The position numbers were made by a program, and so were the translations under genes. From positions 3,038,001-3,102,000 of the forward strand of contig NZ_CP138200.1 in assembly GCF_050859025.1 (NCBI RefSeq): DNA of 64,000 nucleotides, in the 5' to 3' direction. The stretch comes from Wukongibacter sp050859025. GTDB lineage: Bacteria; Bacillota; Clostridia; Peptostreptococcales; Caminicellaceae. Of this stretch, positions 53,410 to 60,966 are shown one piece after another (the first letter of the stretch is position 1; each line of letters begins with the position of its first letter). Below the pieces are notes generated by a model, which had not been told where the DNA came from, did no database searches, and saw only the letters and a program-made list of their open reading frames with translations.

Positions 53410-54516
53410 ATGGCACAAAGAAAGTCCTTCGACTTTACTTTAATGATAGCAGTACTTATACTTGTAATTATTGGTATTATAATGGTATTTAGTTCTAGTC
53501 AATACTATTCATTTTATAACTTCAAACAAGATAGCTATCATTTTCTTAAGAAAAATCTAATATGGGCACTGATTGGTCTATTCGCTATGATTTTCACTAT
53601 GAACTTCAATTATAATAGATATAAAAAGCTAGCTTTTCCGGCATATATATTGAGTCTTGTTTTGCTTGTTCTAGTATTAACTCCCGTAGGAAAGGATATA
53701 AATGGTGCCCAAAGGTGGATTCTGGTTGGAGGTATATCTGTTATGCCTTCGGAGGTTACTAAAATATGTTCAATTATTTTTGTAGCCAATAGTTTATCTA
53801 GAAAAGCCAAGGATATTACTAGTTTTTTTAAAGGGTTATTGCCATATCTATTAATTATTGGATTATACGTTGGTTTAATCATTTTACAGCCAAACTTAAG
53901 TACTGCTACGACTATAGCCCTCATCATTATGTCTATGCTTTTTGTTGCTGGTATGAGATGGATGCACGTAGTTTTGCTCGGCGGTTCCGGGATAGCTGCT
54001 ATAGGGGTACTGATAATGATGGCTCCCTATAGGATGCAGCGTTTAACATCATTTTTAGATCCTTTTCAAGATCCAAAGGGAAGTGGATATCAGGTTATAC
54101 AATCTCTATTTGCCCTTGGATCAGGAGGCCTCTTTGGAGTAGGACTTGGGAGAAGCGTGCAAAACAAGCTTTACATACCTGAGCCTCAAAATGATTTTAT
54201 ATTTGCAACCATTGGTGAAGAGCTTGGCTTTATTGGTTGTGTAACGGTCATGCTGTTATTTTTATTCCTCATATGGAGGGGGATTAGGATAGCGATATAT
54301 GCTCCAGATTTATTCAGTTGTTTATTAGCAACTGGAATAACTGCTATGATTGCAATACAGGTTATGATAAATATTGCGGTTGCAACTTCCTCCATGCCTG
54401 TAACCGGAATTCCGCTGCCTTTTATAAGCTTTGGAGGAAACTCTTTAGCAATATTTATGGGTGCTATAGGGATACTGTTAAATATATCGAGATATACAGA
54501 AGTAGAAATAAGTTAA
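53410..54516 (+). CDS. ftsW: FtsW/SpoVE SEDS glycosyltransferase
   Basis: The SEDS-family membrane protein of 368 residues polymerises lipid II with a class B PBP partner. It has about ten hydrophobic segments and family motifs including NGAQRWILVGGISVMPSEVTKI, LQPNLSTATTIALI, GSGGLFGVGLGRSVQNKLYIPEPQNDFIFATIGEELGF and TGIPLPFISFGGNSL. ATG 53410 follows AAGGAG by seven bases. In sporulating clostridia the SEDS protein beside SpoVD is SpoVE; sequence alone does not separate FtsW from SpoVE. The usual murG does not follow. Confidence 0.9.
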   Translation: MAQRKSFDFTLMIAVLILVIIGIIMVFSSSQYYSFYNFKQDSYHFLKKNLIWALIGLFAMIFTMNFNYNRYKKLAFPAYILSLVLLVLVLTPVGKDINGAQRWILVGGISVMPSEVTKICSIIFVANSLSRKAKDITSFFKGLLPYLLIIGLYVGLIILQPNLSTATTIALIIMSMLFVAGMRWMHVVLLGGSGIAAIGVLIMMAPYRMQRLTSFLDPFQDPKGSGYQVIQSLFALGSGGLFGVGLGRSVQNKLYIPEPQNDFIFATIGEELGFIGCVTVMLLFLFLIWRGIRIAIYAPDLFSCLLATGITAMIAIQVMINIAVATSSMPVTGIPLPFISFGGNSLAIFMGAIGILLNISRYTEVEIS

Positions 54517-54545
54517 AATTTAAATTTCTAATAAAAAATATGAAC

Positions 54546-54650
54546 TATATAGAACGTATTTATAAATCTACATTTTGATTTTTTGAATACCCAATGATTC
54601 AAGGCTTTTCAAGGAATCAAAATGTAAAAGATTTATTACGATTTCTATAA
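54546..54650. repeat. Repeat family B, forward copy
   Basis: It starts TATATAGAACGTATTTATAA and ends TTATTACGATTTCTATAA. Compared with 43161 it carries an extra CTTTTCAAG near the loop. It faces an inverted copy 100 bases further on. Confidence 0.85.
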
Positions 54651-54665
54651 TATATGAGTTATGAA

Positions 54666-54737
54666 AAACATCTTACATTCTGAAGATTTTACATCCTTGA
54701 AACCTTGGTTGTTAAATTTGTAGAAGGTAAGATGTTT
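54666..54737 (+). terminator. Long hairpin between two B repeats
   Basis: AAACATCTTAC and GTAAGATGTTT form a perfect 11-bp stem enclosing about 50 bases, followed by ATTATATTATTG. It stands between ftsW and murA, flanked by oppositely oriented B repeats. Confidence 0.45.
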
Positions 54738-54749
54738 ATTATATTATTG

Positions 54750-54851
54750 TAGAAATCTAAATAAATCTTTTATATTTTGAATTTTTGATATCCTTAAAAA
54801 CTTTGGCTATTCAAGAAATCAAAATGTAGATTTGTAAGTATGTTCTATATA
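54750..54851. repeat. Repeat family B, inverted copy
   Basis: It reads AGAAATCTAAATAAATCTTT at the left and AGTATGTTCTATATAG at the right, the inverse of family B. This is the only B copy in the window with the opposite orientation. Confidence 0.8.
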
Positions 54852-54947
54852 GATAAATTATTTTCTAATGAACAGTAACACCTACGGGTTATACGCATAC
54901 AATAGTTATATATTCTTCTTATTTTTATGCTCTCGGAGGTGAACTAT

Positions 54948-55295
54948 GTGTCAAAATACCTAATTAATGGAGGGAAAAAACTTAAAGGTGAATTAGAAAT
55001 TAGTGGAGCTAAAAATGCGGTGTTGCCGATTTTAGCTGCATCTGTAATAAATGGCGGAGAGAGTATTATTAATGGATTTCCTAATCTTAGAGATGTAGAT
55101 ATAATGATAAAAATTCTCACGTCAATAGGTTGTACTGTAGAAAAAAATGAACGGTCTATAGTAGTAAATTCTAAAAATATATTTACTCATGAAATAGATG
55201 AAAGCTTAGTTAGAGAAATGAGGTCATCCATTTTCTTGATGGGTCCAATGCTGGCCCGCTTTGGCAAAATAAAAATTAGTTATCCAGGTGGTTGA
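54948..55295 (+). CDS. murA: murA 5' part, interrupted by an intervening element
   Basis: The frame encodes residues 1-115 of UDP-GlcNAc 1-carboxyvinyltransferase: SKYLINGGKKLKGELEISGAKNAVLPILAASVI, the NLRDVDIM segment and SSIFLMGPMLARFGKIKISYPGG. It then reaches a TGA (55293-55295) formed where the intervening element joins. The next residue of the family is the catalytic cysteine, which lies on the other side of the element at 57421. GTG 54948 is chosen because GGAGGTG ends six bases before it. As it stands the product is inactive. Excision of 2,128 bases would make a 417-residue MurA, the normal length. Confidence 0.93.
   Translation: MSKYLINGGKKLKGELEISGAKNAVLPILAASVINGGESIINGFPNLRDVDIMIKILTSIGCTVEKNERSIVVNSKNIFTHEIDESLVREMRSSIFLMGPMLARFGKIKISYPGG
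55285..55294 (+). other. Left attachment site (attL core)
   Basis: CAGGTGGTTG: the murA codons for G-G run into the element. The probable crossover dinucleotide is GG at 55287-55288. Confidence 0.75.
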
Positions 55296-55406
55296 CGGAG
55301 CTTATTTGTACATTGGGATAAAATAAATAAAATATTAAAGTCGTTTCTGGCGTCCTTTTTATTATATAAAAATAATATTTCGGATTCTAATTTTAACCTA
55401 CTTAAC

Positions 55407-55459
55407 TATATAGAATGCACTTATAAATCTACATTTTGATTTCTTACGATTTCTATATA
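55407..55459. repeat. Repeat family B, internally deleted copy inside the murA element
   Basis: TATATAGAATGCACTTATAA runs through CATTTTGATT directly into TCTTACGATTTCTATA. Only the outer halves of the B palindrome remain. Its presence shows that the element has lived in this genome long enough to share its repeat family. Confidence 0.75.
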
Positions 55460-55532
55460 TATTAAAATATTAGAAATATAGACAAACTGACATGTCATAC
55501 AATTTATTAAGGGTTAATGTAGGGGGATATGC

Positions 55533-55664
55533 ATGTCTAAAAGGAATAATAGGATAGTGGTGTTTACGAGCTCGGGTAATAATAGTTCAGAGGAGGACTT
55601 AAAAGAAGTACTTTTAAAAGTACTGCAGATACATTTTGATAAAGAAATAAGGAAAAAGGAATAG
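55533..55664 (+). CDS. 43-residue protein, candidate excision factor
   Basis: ATG 55533 follows AGGGGGAT. The product reads MSKRNNRIVVFTSSGNNSSEEDLKEVLLKVLQIHFDKEIRKKE, a short strand then an acidic-basic helix. It is the only other gene in the element and lies upstream of and close to the recombinase gene. Small partner proteins of this size act as recombination directionality factors for serine integrases such as that of SPbeta. No sequence match to a known factor is claimed. Confidence 0.6.
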   Translation: MSKRNNRIVVFTSSGNNSSEEDLKEVLLKVLQIHFDKEIRKKE

Positions 55665-55766
55665 GAAGATATGCTATGGAAAAATAGGCTAAAAAGCAAA
55701 ATAAGGACCTATTTATGCATAGCATTTTGCTTTGATGTGAAAGGGGATATAGAGGGAGGATTTTCA

Positions 55767-57425
55767 ATGGATTTAGCGGATGAAAAAAAATACAAAATTA
55801 TAGATAGAAATGATATAATAGATAAAAGAAAATATCTGAAGCGTGTTTTAATTTATTGTAGAGAAAGTCGTGATGACAATATGGAAAACTACGAAAGAAT
55901 TGAAACACAAAGAGATTTATTACTTGGATATTGTGAGAAAAAGGGATATACTAATATAGTTGAAATAATAATGCATGACAATATGACTGGCACAGACTTT
56001 ACAAGGTTAAGTAATATTAAAGACATGATAGTCAGAGGAGAAATTGATCTAATACTGATGAAGGATAGCTCAAGGCTTGGCAGAAATCAATATGAAGCCC
56101 TTGGGTTTATTCAATTTTTAGAAGAGCATGGTGTAGAAATTGAGTTTTATGAAAGGAAATATGATCCTGAACTCTTTCCTTTAGAAGCTTATTTCCATGA
56201 AAGAAGGGTAAGGGATGATTCAGAAAAGATAAAGGCTACTTTAAGGGGAAAAATGGAGAAGGGTGACTTTCTTGTTAGAGCCCATTATGGTTACAGGAAG
56301 GTAGGTAATAAATTAGTATTAGATGAAAATACAGCCTGGGTTGTAAAGAAGATTTTTGAATTGTATACACAAGGTTATGGATATAGGGCAATTGCAACAA
56401 AGCTGACAGAAGAAAGAATACCAACACCATCATCTTATAGAAATAATCCCAATAGGCCTAGAGCTAATTCATGGATAGCACAGCATGTAAGCCGTATTCT
56501 TAAGAATGAAGTTTATACTGGGACTATGGTATCGGGGAAAACAGAGAAGGTCAGCTATAAAAGCAAGAAAACTAGAAGAAAACCTGAAGATGAATGGATT
56601 AAGATAGAGAATAATCATATGTCAATAATTGATAGAGAAACATTTGAAATTGTTCAAGATATGATTAAGAAAAAAAGACAATTTGCACCAAAGTCAAAAA
56701 AGCCATCCCTACTATCAGGGTTTGTTGAATGTGGGAGATGTGGCAATGCTATGTACATGATTAGAAAAAAAAATAGATTGAATGCTTTTATTTGTGGTAA
56801 ATATTTTAAAGAGGGGAAAGTTAAGCATCATATTAAAGATAAGGGCTGCACAAGTCATAGAATAGGAGAAATAGATATTAATAATGCTATAAAAGAACAT
56901 ATTGAGAATATGTTAAAAAACCCTGAATATAAGATATACTTTAATAGTAGATTAAAAGATACTAGGATAAAGAAAATATCACAAAACAATCTATTAAAGA
57001 AGCTTCAATCAAATCTTACTAAGTTTAAGACCCAATTTGAAGAGGTTTATAGTGATAAATTGGAAGGTAAAATACCAGACTTTATATTTGAAAAAAAAGC
57101 TAAGGAACTAAGCAATATCATTAATATTACTAAAAGACAGATCGATGAGGCAGTAAATGAAATTGATAATCTGAACAGTATAAAAAACGATATGGAAAAG
57201 ATTGATATTGCTATGAAAAATATTGATGATACTGGATTGACAAGAGAAGCTATTGGGCTACTCCTTAATAAAGTCATTGTCTATGACGAACTTGAGATCA
57301 GTGAGAAAGAAAAAAGTCTTTATAATCTTGATAATGAGATATTTAATGAAATTTTTCTGAGTGGTGGGATAATAATAGATATGAAATATAGGGTTCAATA
57401 TGTTATGTCAAGCAGGCGGCTGTGA
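55767..57425 (+). CDS. Large serine recombinase of the murA element
   Basis: The 552-residue recombinase has a resolvase-type catalytic domain with nucleophile Ser34 in LIYCRESRDD, IETQRDLLLGYCEKKGY, and LILMKDSSRLGRNQYEALGF. The recombinase domain follows (HYGYRKVGNKLVLDENTAWVVKKIFELYTQGYGYRAIATKLTEERIPTPS). A zinc ribbon near residues 320-365 has CGRCGNAMYM and further cysteines, and a coiled-coil region ends the protein. ATG 55767 lies seven bases after GGGAGG; the frame opens earlier at 55671. Its last codons (AGG CGG CTG TGA) are read across the right attachment site, so in the excised circle its C-terminus would change to S-R-W-L-T-E-L-I-C-T-L-G. Confidence 0.92.
   Translation: MDLADEKKYKIIDRNDIIDKRKYLKRVLIYCRESRDDNMENYERIETQRDLLLGYCEKKGYTNIVEIIMHDNMTGTDFTRLSNIKDMIVRGEIDLILMKDSSRLGRNQYEALGFIQFLEEHGVEIEFYERKYDPELFPLEAYFHERRVRDDSEKIKATLRGKMEKGDFLVRAHYGYRKVGNKLVLDENTAWVVKKIFELYTQGYGYRAIATKLTEERIPTPSSYRNNPNRPRANSWIAQHVSRILKNEVYTGTMVSGKTEKVSYKSKKTRRKPEDEWIKIENNHMSIIDRETFEIVQDMIKKKRQFAPKSKKPSLLSGFVECGRCGNAMYMIRKKNRLNAFICGKYFKEGKVKHHIKDKGCTSHRIGEIDINNAIKEHIENMLKNPEYKIYFNSRLKDTRIKKISQNNLLKKLQSNLTKFKTQFEEVYSDKLEGKIPDFIFEKKAKELSNIINITKRQIDEAVNEIDNLNSIKNDMEKIDIAMKNIDDTGLTREAIGLLLNKVIVYDELEISEKEKSLYNLDNEIFNEIFLSGGIIIDMKYRVQYVMSSRRL
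57413..57422 (+). other. Right attachment site (attR core)
   Basis: CAGGCGGCTG pairs with 55285-55294. It contains the last recombinase codons and, in another frame, the murA codons for G-G-C including the catalytic cysteine TGT at 57421. Confidence 0.75.
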
Positions 57426-58329
57426 AATAGGCCATAGACCTATTGATTTACATCTAAAAGGTTTAAAAGAAATGGGTGTAAAAATTACTGAAGCCCACGG
57501 TTTTTTAGAGTGTGAGGTTGAAAGCTTAAAAGGTTCTGAAATACACTTAGACTATCCTAGTGTAGGAGCAACTGAAAACATTATGTTATCAGCTGTATTG
57601 GCTAAAGGAAAGACCATAATAAGAAATCCTGCTAAGGAGCCCGAAATTATAGACCTTCAGAATTTCTTAAATGGCATGGGTGCTAAAATAAAGGGGTCAG
57701 GAACTGGTACTATTGAGATTGATGGTGTAGATAGTCTATCAAATGTCGAACATCGTATTATTCCTGATAGAATAGTAGCGGGTACAATATTAGTAGCTGC
57801 GGCCATTACTAAAAGCGAAATTACCGTTAAGAACATTATTTCAGATCATATACTTTCAGTTTTAGCTAAACTTAAAGAAGTTGGCTGTATTATATTAGAA
57901 AAGGAAAATGAGCTGAGAATAATACCGCCTTCTGTTTTAAAGCCAGTTGATATTATAAGAACCTTGCCTTATCCAGGATTTCCTACTGATATGCAGCCTC
58001 AAATAGTATCTTTGCTTTCTTTATGTGAGGGAACTAGCATTATTACTGAGACTGTTTTTGAAAACAGATTTAAACATACTGAAGAGCTCATGAGAATGGG
58101 GGCAAAAATAAAGGTTGATGGTAGGGTAGCTGTAATAAAGGGAATTAAGCAATTAACCGGTGCAAAGGTATCGGCTAAGGACTTAAGAGGAGGAGCAGCA
58201 TTAGTTCTTGCTGGTTTAGCTGCTGAGGGAGAGACTATTGTTGAAAACATTAAACATATTGAAAGAGGCTATGATAATTTTGATTTAATGCTTCGAAAAT
58301 TAGGAGCAGATATAAAAAGAATTGATTAA
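57421..58329 (+). CDS. murA: murA 3' part, beginning with the catalytic cysteine
   Basis: The frame encodes residues 116-417 of MurA: CEIGHRPIDLHLKGLKEMGVKI (catalytic Cys first), GATENIMLSAVLAKGKT, IIPDRIVAGTILVAAAIT, PYPGFPTDMQPQIVSLL, DLRGGAALVLAGLAAEGET and YDNFDLMLRKLGADIKRI. An ATG at 57400 inside the element could start a 309-residue product, but this lacks the first third of the enzyme and has no clear ribosome binding site. The sequence shows no decay, so selection on the intact protein is likely, which implies excision at least at times. Confidence 0.92.
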   Translation, partial: CEIGHRPIDLHLKGLKEMGVKITEAHGFLECEVESLKGSEIHLDYPSVGATENIMLSAVLAKGKTIIRNPAKEPEIIDLQNFLNGMGAKIKGSGTGTIEIDGVDSLSNVEHRIIPDRIVAGTILVAAAITKSEITVKNIISDHILSVLAKLKEVGCIILEKENELRIIPPSVLKPVDIIRTLPYPGFPTDMQPQIVSLLSLCEGTSIITETVFENRFKHTEELMRMGAKIKVDGRVAVIKGIKQLTGAKVSAKDLRGGAALVLAGLAAEGETIVENIKHIERGYDNFDLMLRKLGADIKRID

Positions 58330-58502
58330 TAGATAAATAGCTTTGAAATCTAATGGGTTTATTAGAATTTTCATAATATAGAAGAAATAAGAAATAGCGG
58401 CATGAAGTCATGCTAGTTTAAAAATCAATAAATTTCACTGAAATGGTGTAGAAGTGCTCATTATTTCAGAAGAAGCTATTCTTAGTTTTAAGCTAGTATG
58501 AT

Positions 58503-58607
58503 TATAGGGATTTAAGTAAAGAATTTAATTTATACATGTAGAAAGCTTTCAGAAACATTGATTAACTGTACATGTACAAATTAGGTTTTACTATGTAACC
58601 TCTATAT
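58503..58607. repeat. Repeat family C
   Basis: This 105-base copy starts TATAGGGATTTAAGTAAAGA and ends TACTATGTAACCTCTATA, between murA and divIB. The central part (GAAAGCTTTC) differs from other copies and is itself palindromic. Confidence 0.8.
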
Positions 58608-58669
58608 AGTTGCTGCTATTTAAGATATTTATTTATGGACAAGGGGTAATTCGATAATAGGAGGAAATT

Positions 58670-59422
58670 ATGGTTACTGGTAAACATAGGGTTGATAAAA
58701 AGGTAAGATATGGTAGAATTAGAATATATCTGTTAATATTCTTTTTACTATCTACTTTGATATTTATTATCTTATTTAAAACTAACTATTTTGAAATAAG
58801 TGACATCATTGTTAAGAACAATATAGAGCTTTCTAAAGAAGAAATTGTTTCTTATTCTGGTGTTCGTATAGGAGATAATACCTTTAAATTGAAAATCTCA
58901 GATATTAGTGAAAAGATTATAAAGACACCTTTTGTTAAAGATGTTACAATTAAAAGAAAACTTCCAGATAAGTTAATGATTGAAGTGGTGGAAAGAGAAA
59001 AAATAGCTGCTATTTCATATATGGGGCTATATTTTTTTGTCGATAATGAAGGAGTTATACTATATACAGCCCATGAAATAGATGACACTTATATTATTGA
59101 AGGTTTTGAGTTTGAAAGCTTTACCGAAGGTGAGAAAATTAAGGTTAAGAGTGATGAGGATTTACAAAAGGCAATAGGTCTTTGTAGTCTTTTACAAAAC
59201 TCTGAGTTAGAGATTAAACCAAAAATAGCTTGTATTGAAGGCGAATTTGTTTTATATTTAAATGATAACTTTAAAATTAAATTAGGAAGAGGAGAAAACT
59301 TAGAAAGAAGGTTTGCCATTTTTGAAGCTATTTATAGAGACTTAACCAGCAAGAATATTGATTCTGGGGTTGTTGATATAAGTCATGATGGTTATCCGAC
59401 TTACAGTCCTTTTGGAGAATAG
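58670..59422 (+). CDS. divIB: DivIB/FtsQ cell-division protein
   Basis: The 250-residue protein has a basic N-terminus, one membrane segment (RIYLLIFFLLSTLIFIILFKT), a POTRA domain (FEISDIIVKNNIELSKEEIVSYSGVRIGDNTFKL) and the FtsQ beta domain (FVKDVTIKRKLPDKLMIEVVEREKIAAI). It works with FtsL and a DivIC partner to activate septal synthesis. AGGAGG precedes ATG 58670. Confidence 0.88.
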   Translation: MVTGKHRVDKKVRYGRIRIYLLIFFLLSTLIFIILFKTNYFEISDIIVKNNIELSKEEIVSYSGVRIGDNTFKLKISDISEKIIKTPFVKDVTIKRKLPDKLMIEVVEREKIAAISYMGLYFFVDNEGVILYTAHEIDDTYIIEGFEFESFTEGEKIKVKSDEDLQKAIGLCSLLQNSELEIKPKIACIEGEFVLYLNDNFKIKLGRGENLERRFAIFEAIYRDLTSKNIDSGVVDISHDGYPTYSPFGE

Positions 59423-59433
59423 GAGGCATTAAA

Positions 59434-60162
59434 GTGAACAGTTTCAAGGATAAAGTGTTAATAGGAATTATGTGTACTATTCTTGGAATAGTATTATCAT
59501 TACAATTTAGAGTTGTGCAAGGAAATTATTTAGAGGGAAGAATTCCAAGTCAAAGGCTTTTAGAACTAAAAAGTGAGCTTAAAAAGGTACAGGAGGAGAA
59601 GGAAAAATTTAAGTCTGAGAGAGATGAGTATGAGAAGAATTTAAATGAAATAGAAAAATCAGCTTCAGAGGATAGTGCTATTATAAAGAGGCTTAATGAA
59701 GAGCTAGAAAAATATAAAAAGGCAGCAGGTTTAACAAGGGTAAAGGGACAGGGAATTGAGGTAGTTATTGATGATCCTCCAAAGGACCTTGAATATAATT
59801 ATAGCGGAAGTGTAATAATGGCCAATTATGAGTTCTTAGTGAGAATTATCAACTATTTAAATTCTGCTGGTGCCGAAGCAATATCAATAAATGACCAGAG
59901 GGTTATTGCTAATACAGAAATTCAGCTAGCAGGCAGCAATCTAAGGATTAACTCTGTTCCAACTGCACCACCTTATACTATAAAGGCTATTGGAAATCCT
60001 GATACCTTAAAGTCATCTTTAGACTGGAGATTTGGTGTAGTTAGTGAAATGAGAGAAGACTGGAATTTGCAGGTAGATATACAAGAAAACGATGAAATTA
60101 TTATTGAAAGATATAATGGTGTTATAAATTATAAATATTTACGATCTATAGAAGAAAATTAA
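59434..60162 (+). CDS. DUF881 protein, first of two
   Basis: The 242-residue protein has an N-terminal membrane anchor (VLIGIMCTILGIVLSLQFRVV), a coiled coil (SELKKVQEEKEKFKSERDEYEKNLNEIE) and the DUF881 domain (GQGIEVVIDDPPKDLEY, NYLNSAGAEAISINDQRVIANTEIQLAGSNLRIN). DUF881 proteins are regular neighbours of divIB and ftsZ in Gram-positive bacteria; their function is not established. GTG 59434 follows AGGAGG. Confidence 0.85.
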   Translation: MNSFKDKVLIGIMCTILGIVLSLQFRVVQGNYLEGRIPSQRLLELKSELKKVQEEKEKFKSERDEYEKNLNEIEKSASEDSAIIKRLNEELEKYKKAAGLTRVKGQGIEVVIDDPPKDLEYNYSGSVIMANYEFLVRIINYLNSAGAEAISINDQRVIANTEIQLAGSNLRINSVPTAPPYTIKAIGNPDTLKSSLDWRFGVVSEMREDWNLQVDIQENDEIIIERYNGVINYKYLRSIEEN

Positions 60163-60178
60163 GTTTTGGAGTGATTTA

Positions 60179-60895
60179 ATGAGGGGAAGATATTCTAAGG
60201 TCACTATATTATTTCTAACAATAATTTTAGGTTTTCTAATTTCAGTCCAAATGAAGAATTTAAATAGTAAAAATAAATATGCTTCAATAGATGATATTAA
60301 TGAATATAAACAGAGAATAGAAAAGGAAAAGGCTGAGATTGAAAACATAAAATCTGCTATAGATGACTATAAATCAAAAATAATAGATTTTAATGCTACT
60401 AAGATTAAGGATGGAGATATAACGGAACTATTGAAAAAAGAAATTGAAGAATATAAGACTGTTTCAGGATTCACTGATGTTTATGGGGCGGGCGTAACAA
60501 TAATAATAGACGATGCAACTAGAGAACTTATTGAGGGTGAAAATCCTAACTGGCTATTGGTTCATGATATGGATATTTTAAACATTATCAACGACTTAAG
60601 AGTAGCCGGAGCTGAGGCTATATCAATAAATGGACAGAGAGTTCTTTCAAGTACTGAAGTCAGTTGTTCTGGGTATACTATAGAGATTAATGGGGTTGAC
60701 TATGGGCATCCGTATATTATTAGAGCCATTGGAGAGCCTAGGTATCTTGAGGCTGCCATTAATGGCCCAAATACCACAGGATACTGGTTAAAGGAGTTTG
60801 GGATTTTTGTTGAAGTAAATACAAAGACATATATAAAGATACCAAAGTATGATGAAGATATTTCATATAAATATATGACTCCGGATAATTCATAG
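60179..60895 (+). CDS. DUF881 protein, second of two
   Basis: The 238-residue paralogue of the preceding gene has the same plan: membrane anchor (VTILFLTIILGFLISVQM), coiled coil and DUF881 domain (GAGVTIIIDDATREL, INDLRVAGAEAISINGQRVLSSTEVSCSGYTIEIN). Tandem DUF881 genes are common at this place, probably as a heteromeric pair. Confidence 0.85.
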   Translation: MRGRYSKVTILFLTIILGFLISVQMKNLNSKNKYASIDDINEYKQRIEKEKAEIENIKSAIDDYKSKIIDFNATKIKDGDITELLKKEIEEYKTVSGFTDVYGAGVTIIIDDATRELIEGENPNWLLVHDMDILNIINDLRVAGAEAISINGQRVLSSTEVSCSGYTIEINGVDYGHPYIIRAIGEPRYLEAAINGPNTTGYWLKEFGIFVEVNTKTYIKIPKYDEDISYKYMTPDNS

Positions 60896-60966
60896 CTAAA
60901 ATTATTTAGGTATTTTAAGATTTTTTTAAATAGAGGAGATTAATAATTAAAAAGTAGGTGATTCTG

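Larger units (their letters stand above)
55289..57416 (+). mobile_element. 2,128-bp serine-recombinase intervening element in murA
   Basis: The boundaries are set by the imperfect direct repeat CAGGTGGTTG (55285-55294) and CAGGCGGCTG (57413-57422), which share CAGG-GG-TG. Crossover at the first GG joins TATCCAGG to CGGCTGTGAA and restores the murA frame as Y-P-G-G-C-E. The joined inner ends would be GTCAAGCAGGTGGTTGAC, an almost perfect 18-base palindrome around the central GG, the form expected of a serine integrase attP. Inside are a 43-residue ORF, a large serine recombinase and a short B repeat. There are no phage or transport genes. The layout is that of a reduced skin-like element. Confidence 0.88.

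Noticed and set aside
57400..58329. A separate short MurA-like gene starting at ATG 57400
   Set aside because: It would begin inside the recombinase gene, has no good ribosome binding site and lacks the first third of the enzyme. The split-gene reading explains the sequence fully.
38653..58607. Repeats B and C as a CRISPR-like array
   Set aside because: Copies are kilobases apart, about 100 bases long, palindromic and between unrelated genes. There are no regular spacers and no cas genes.
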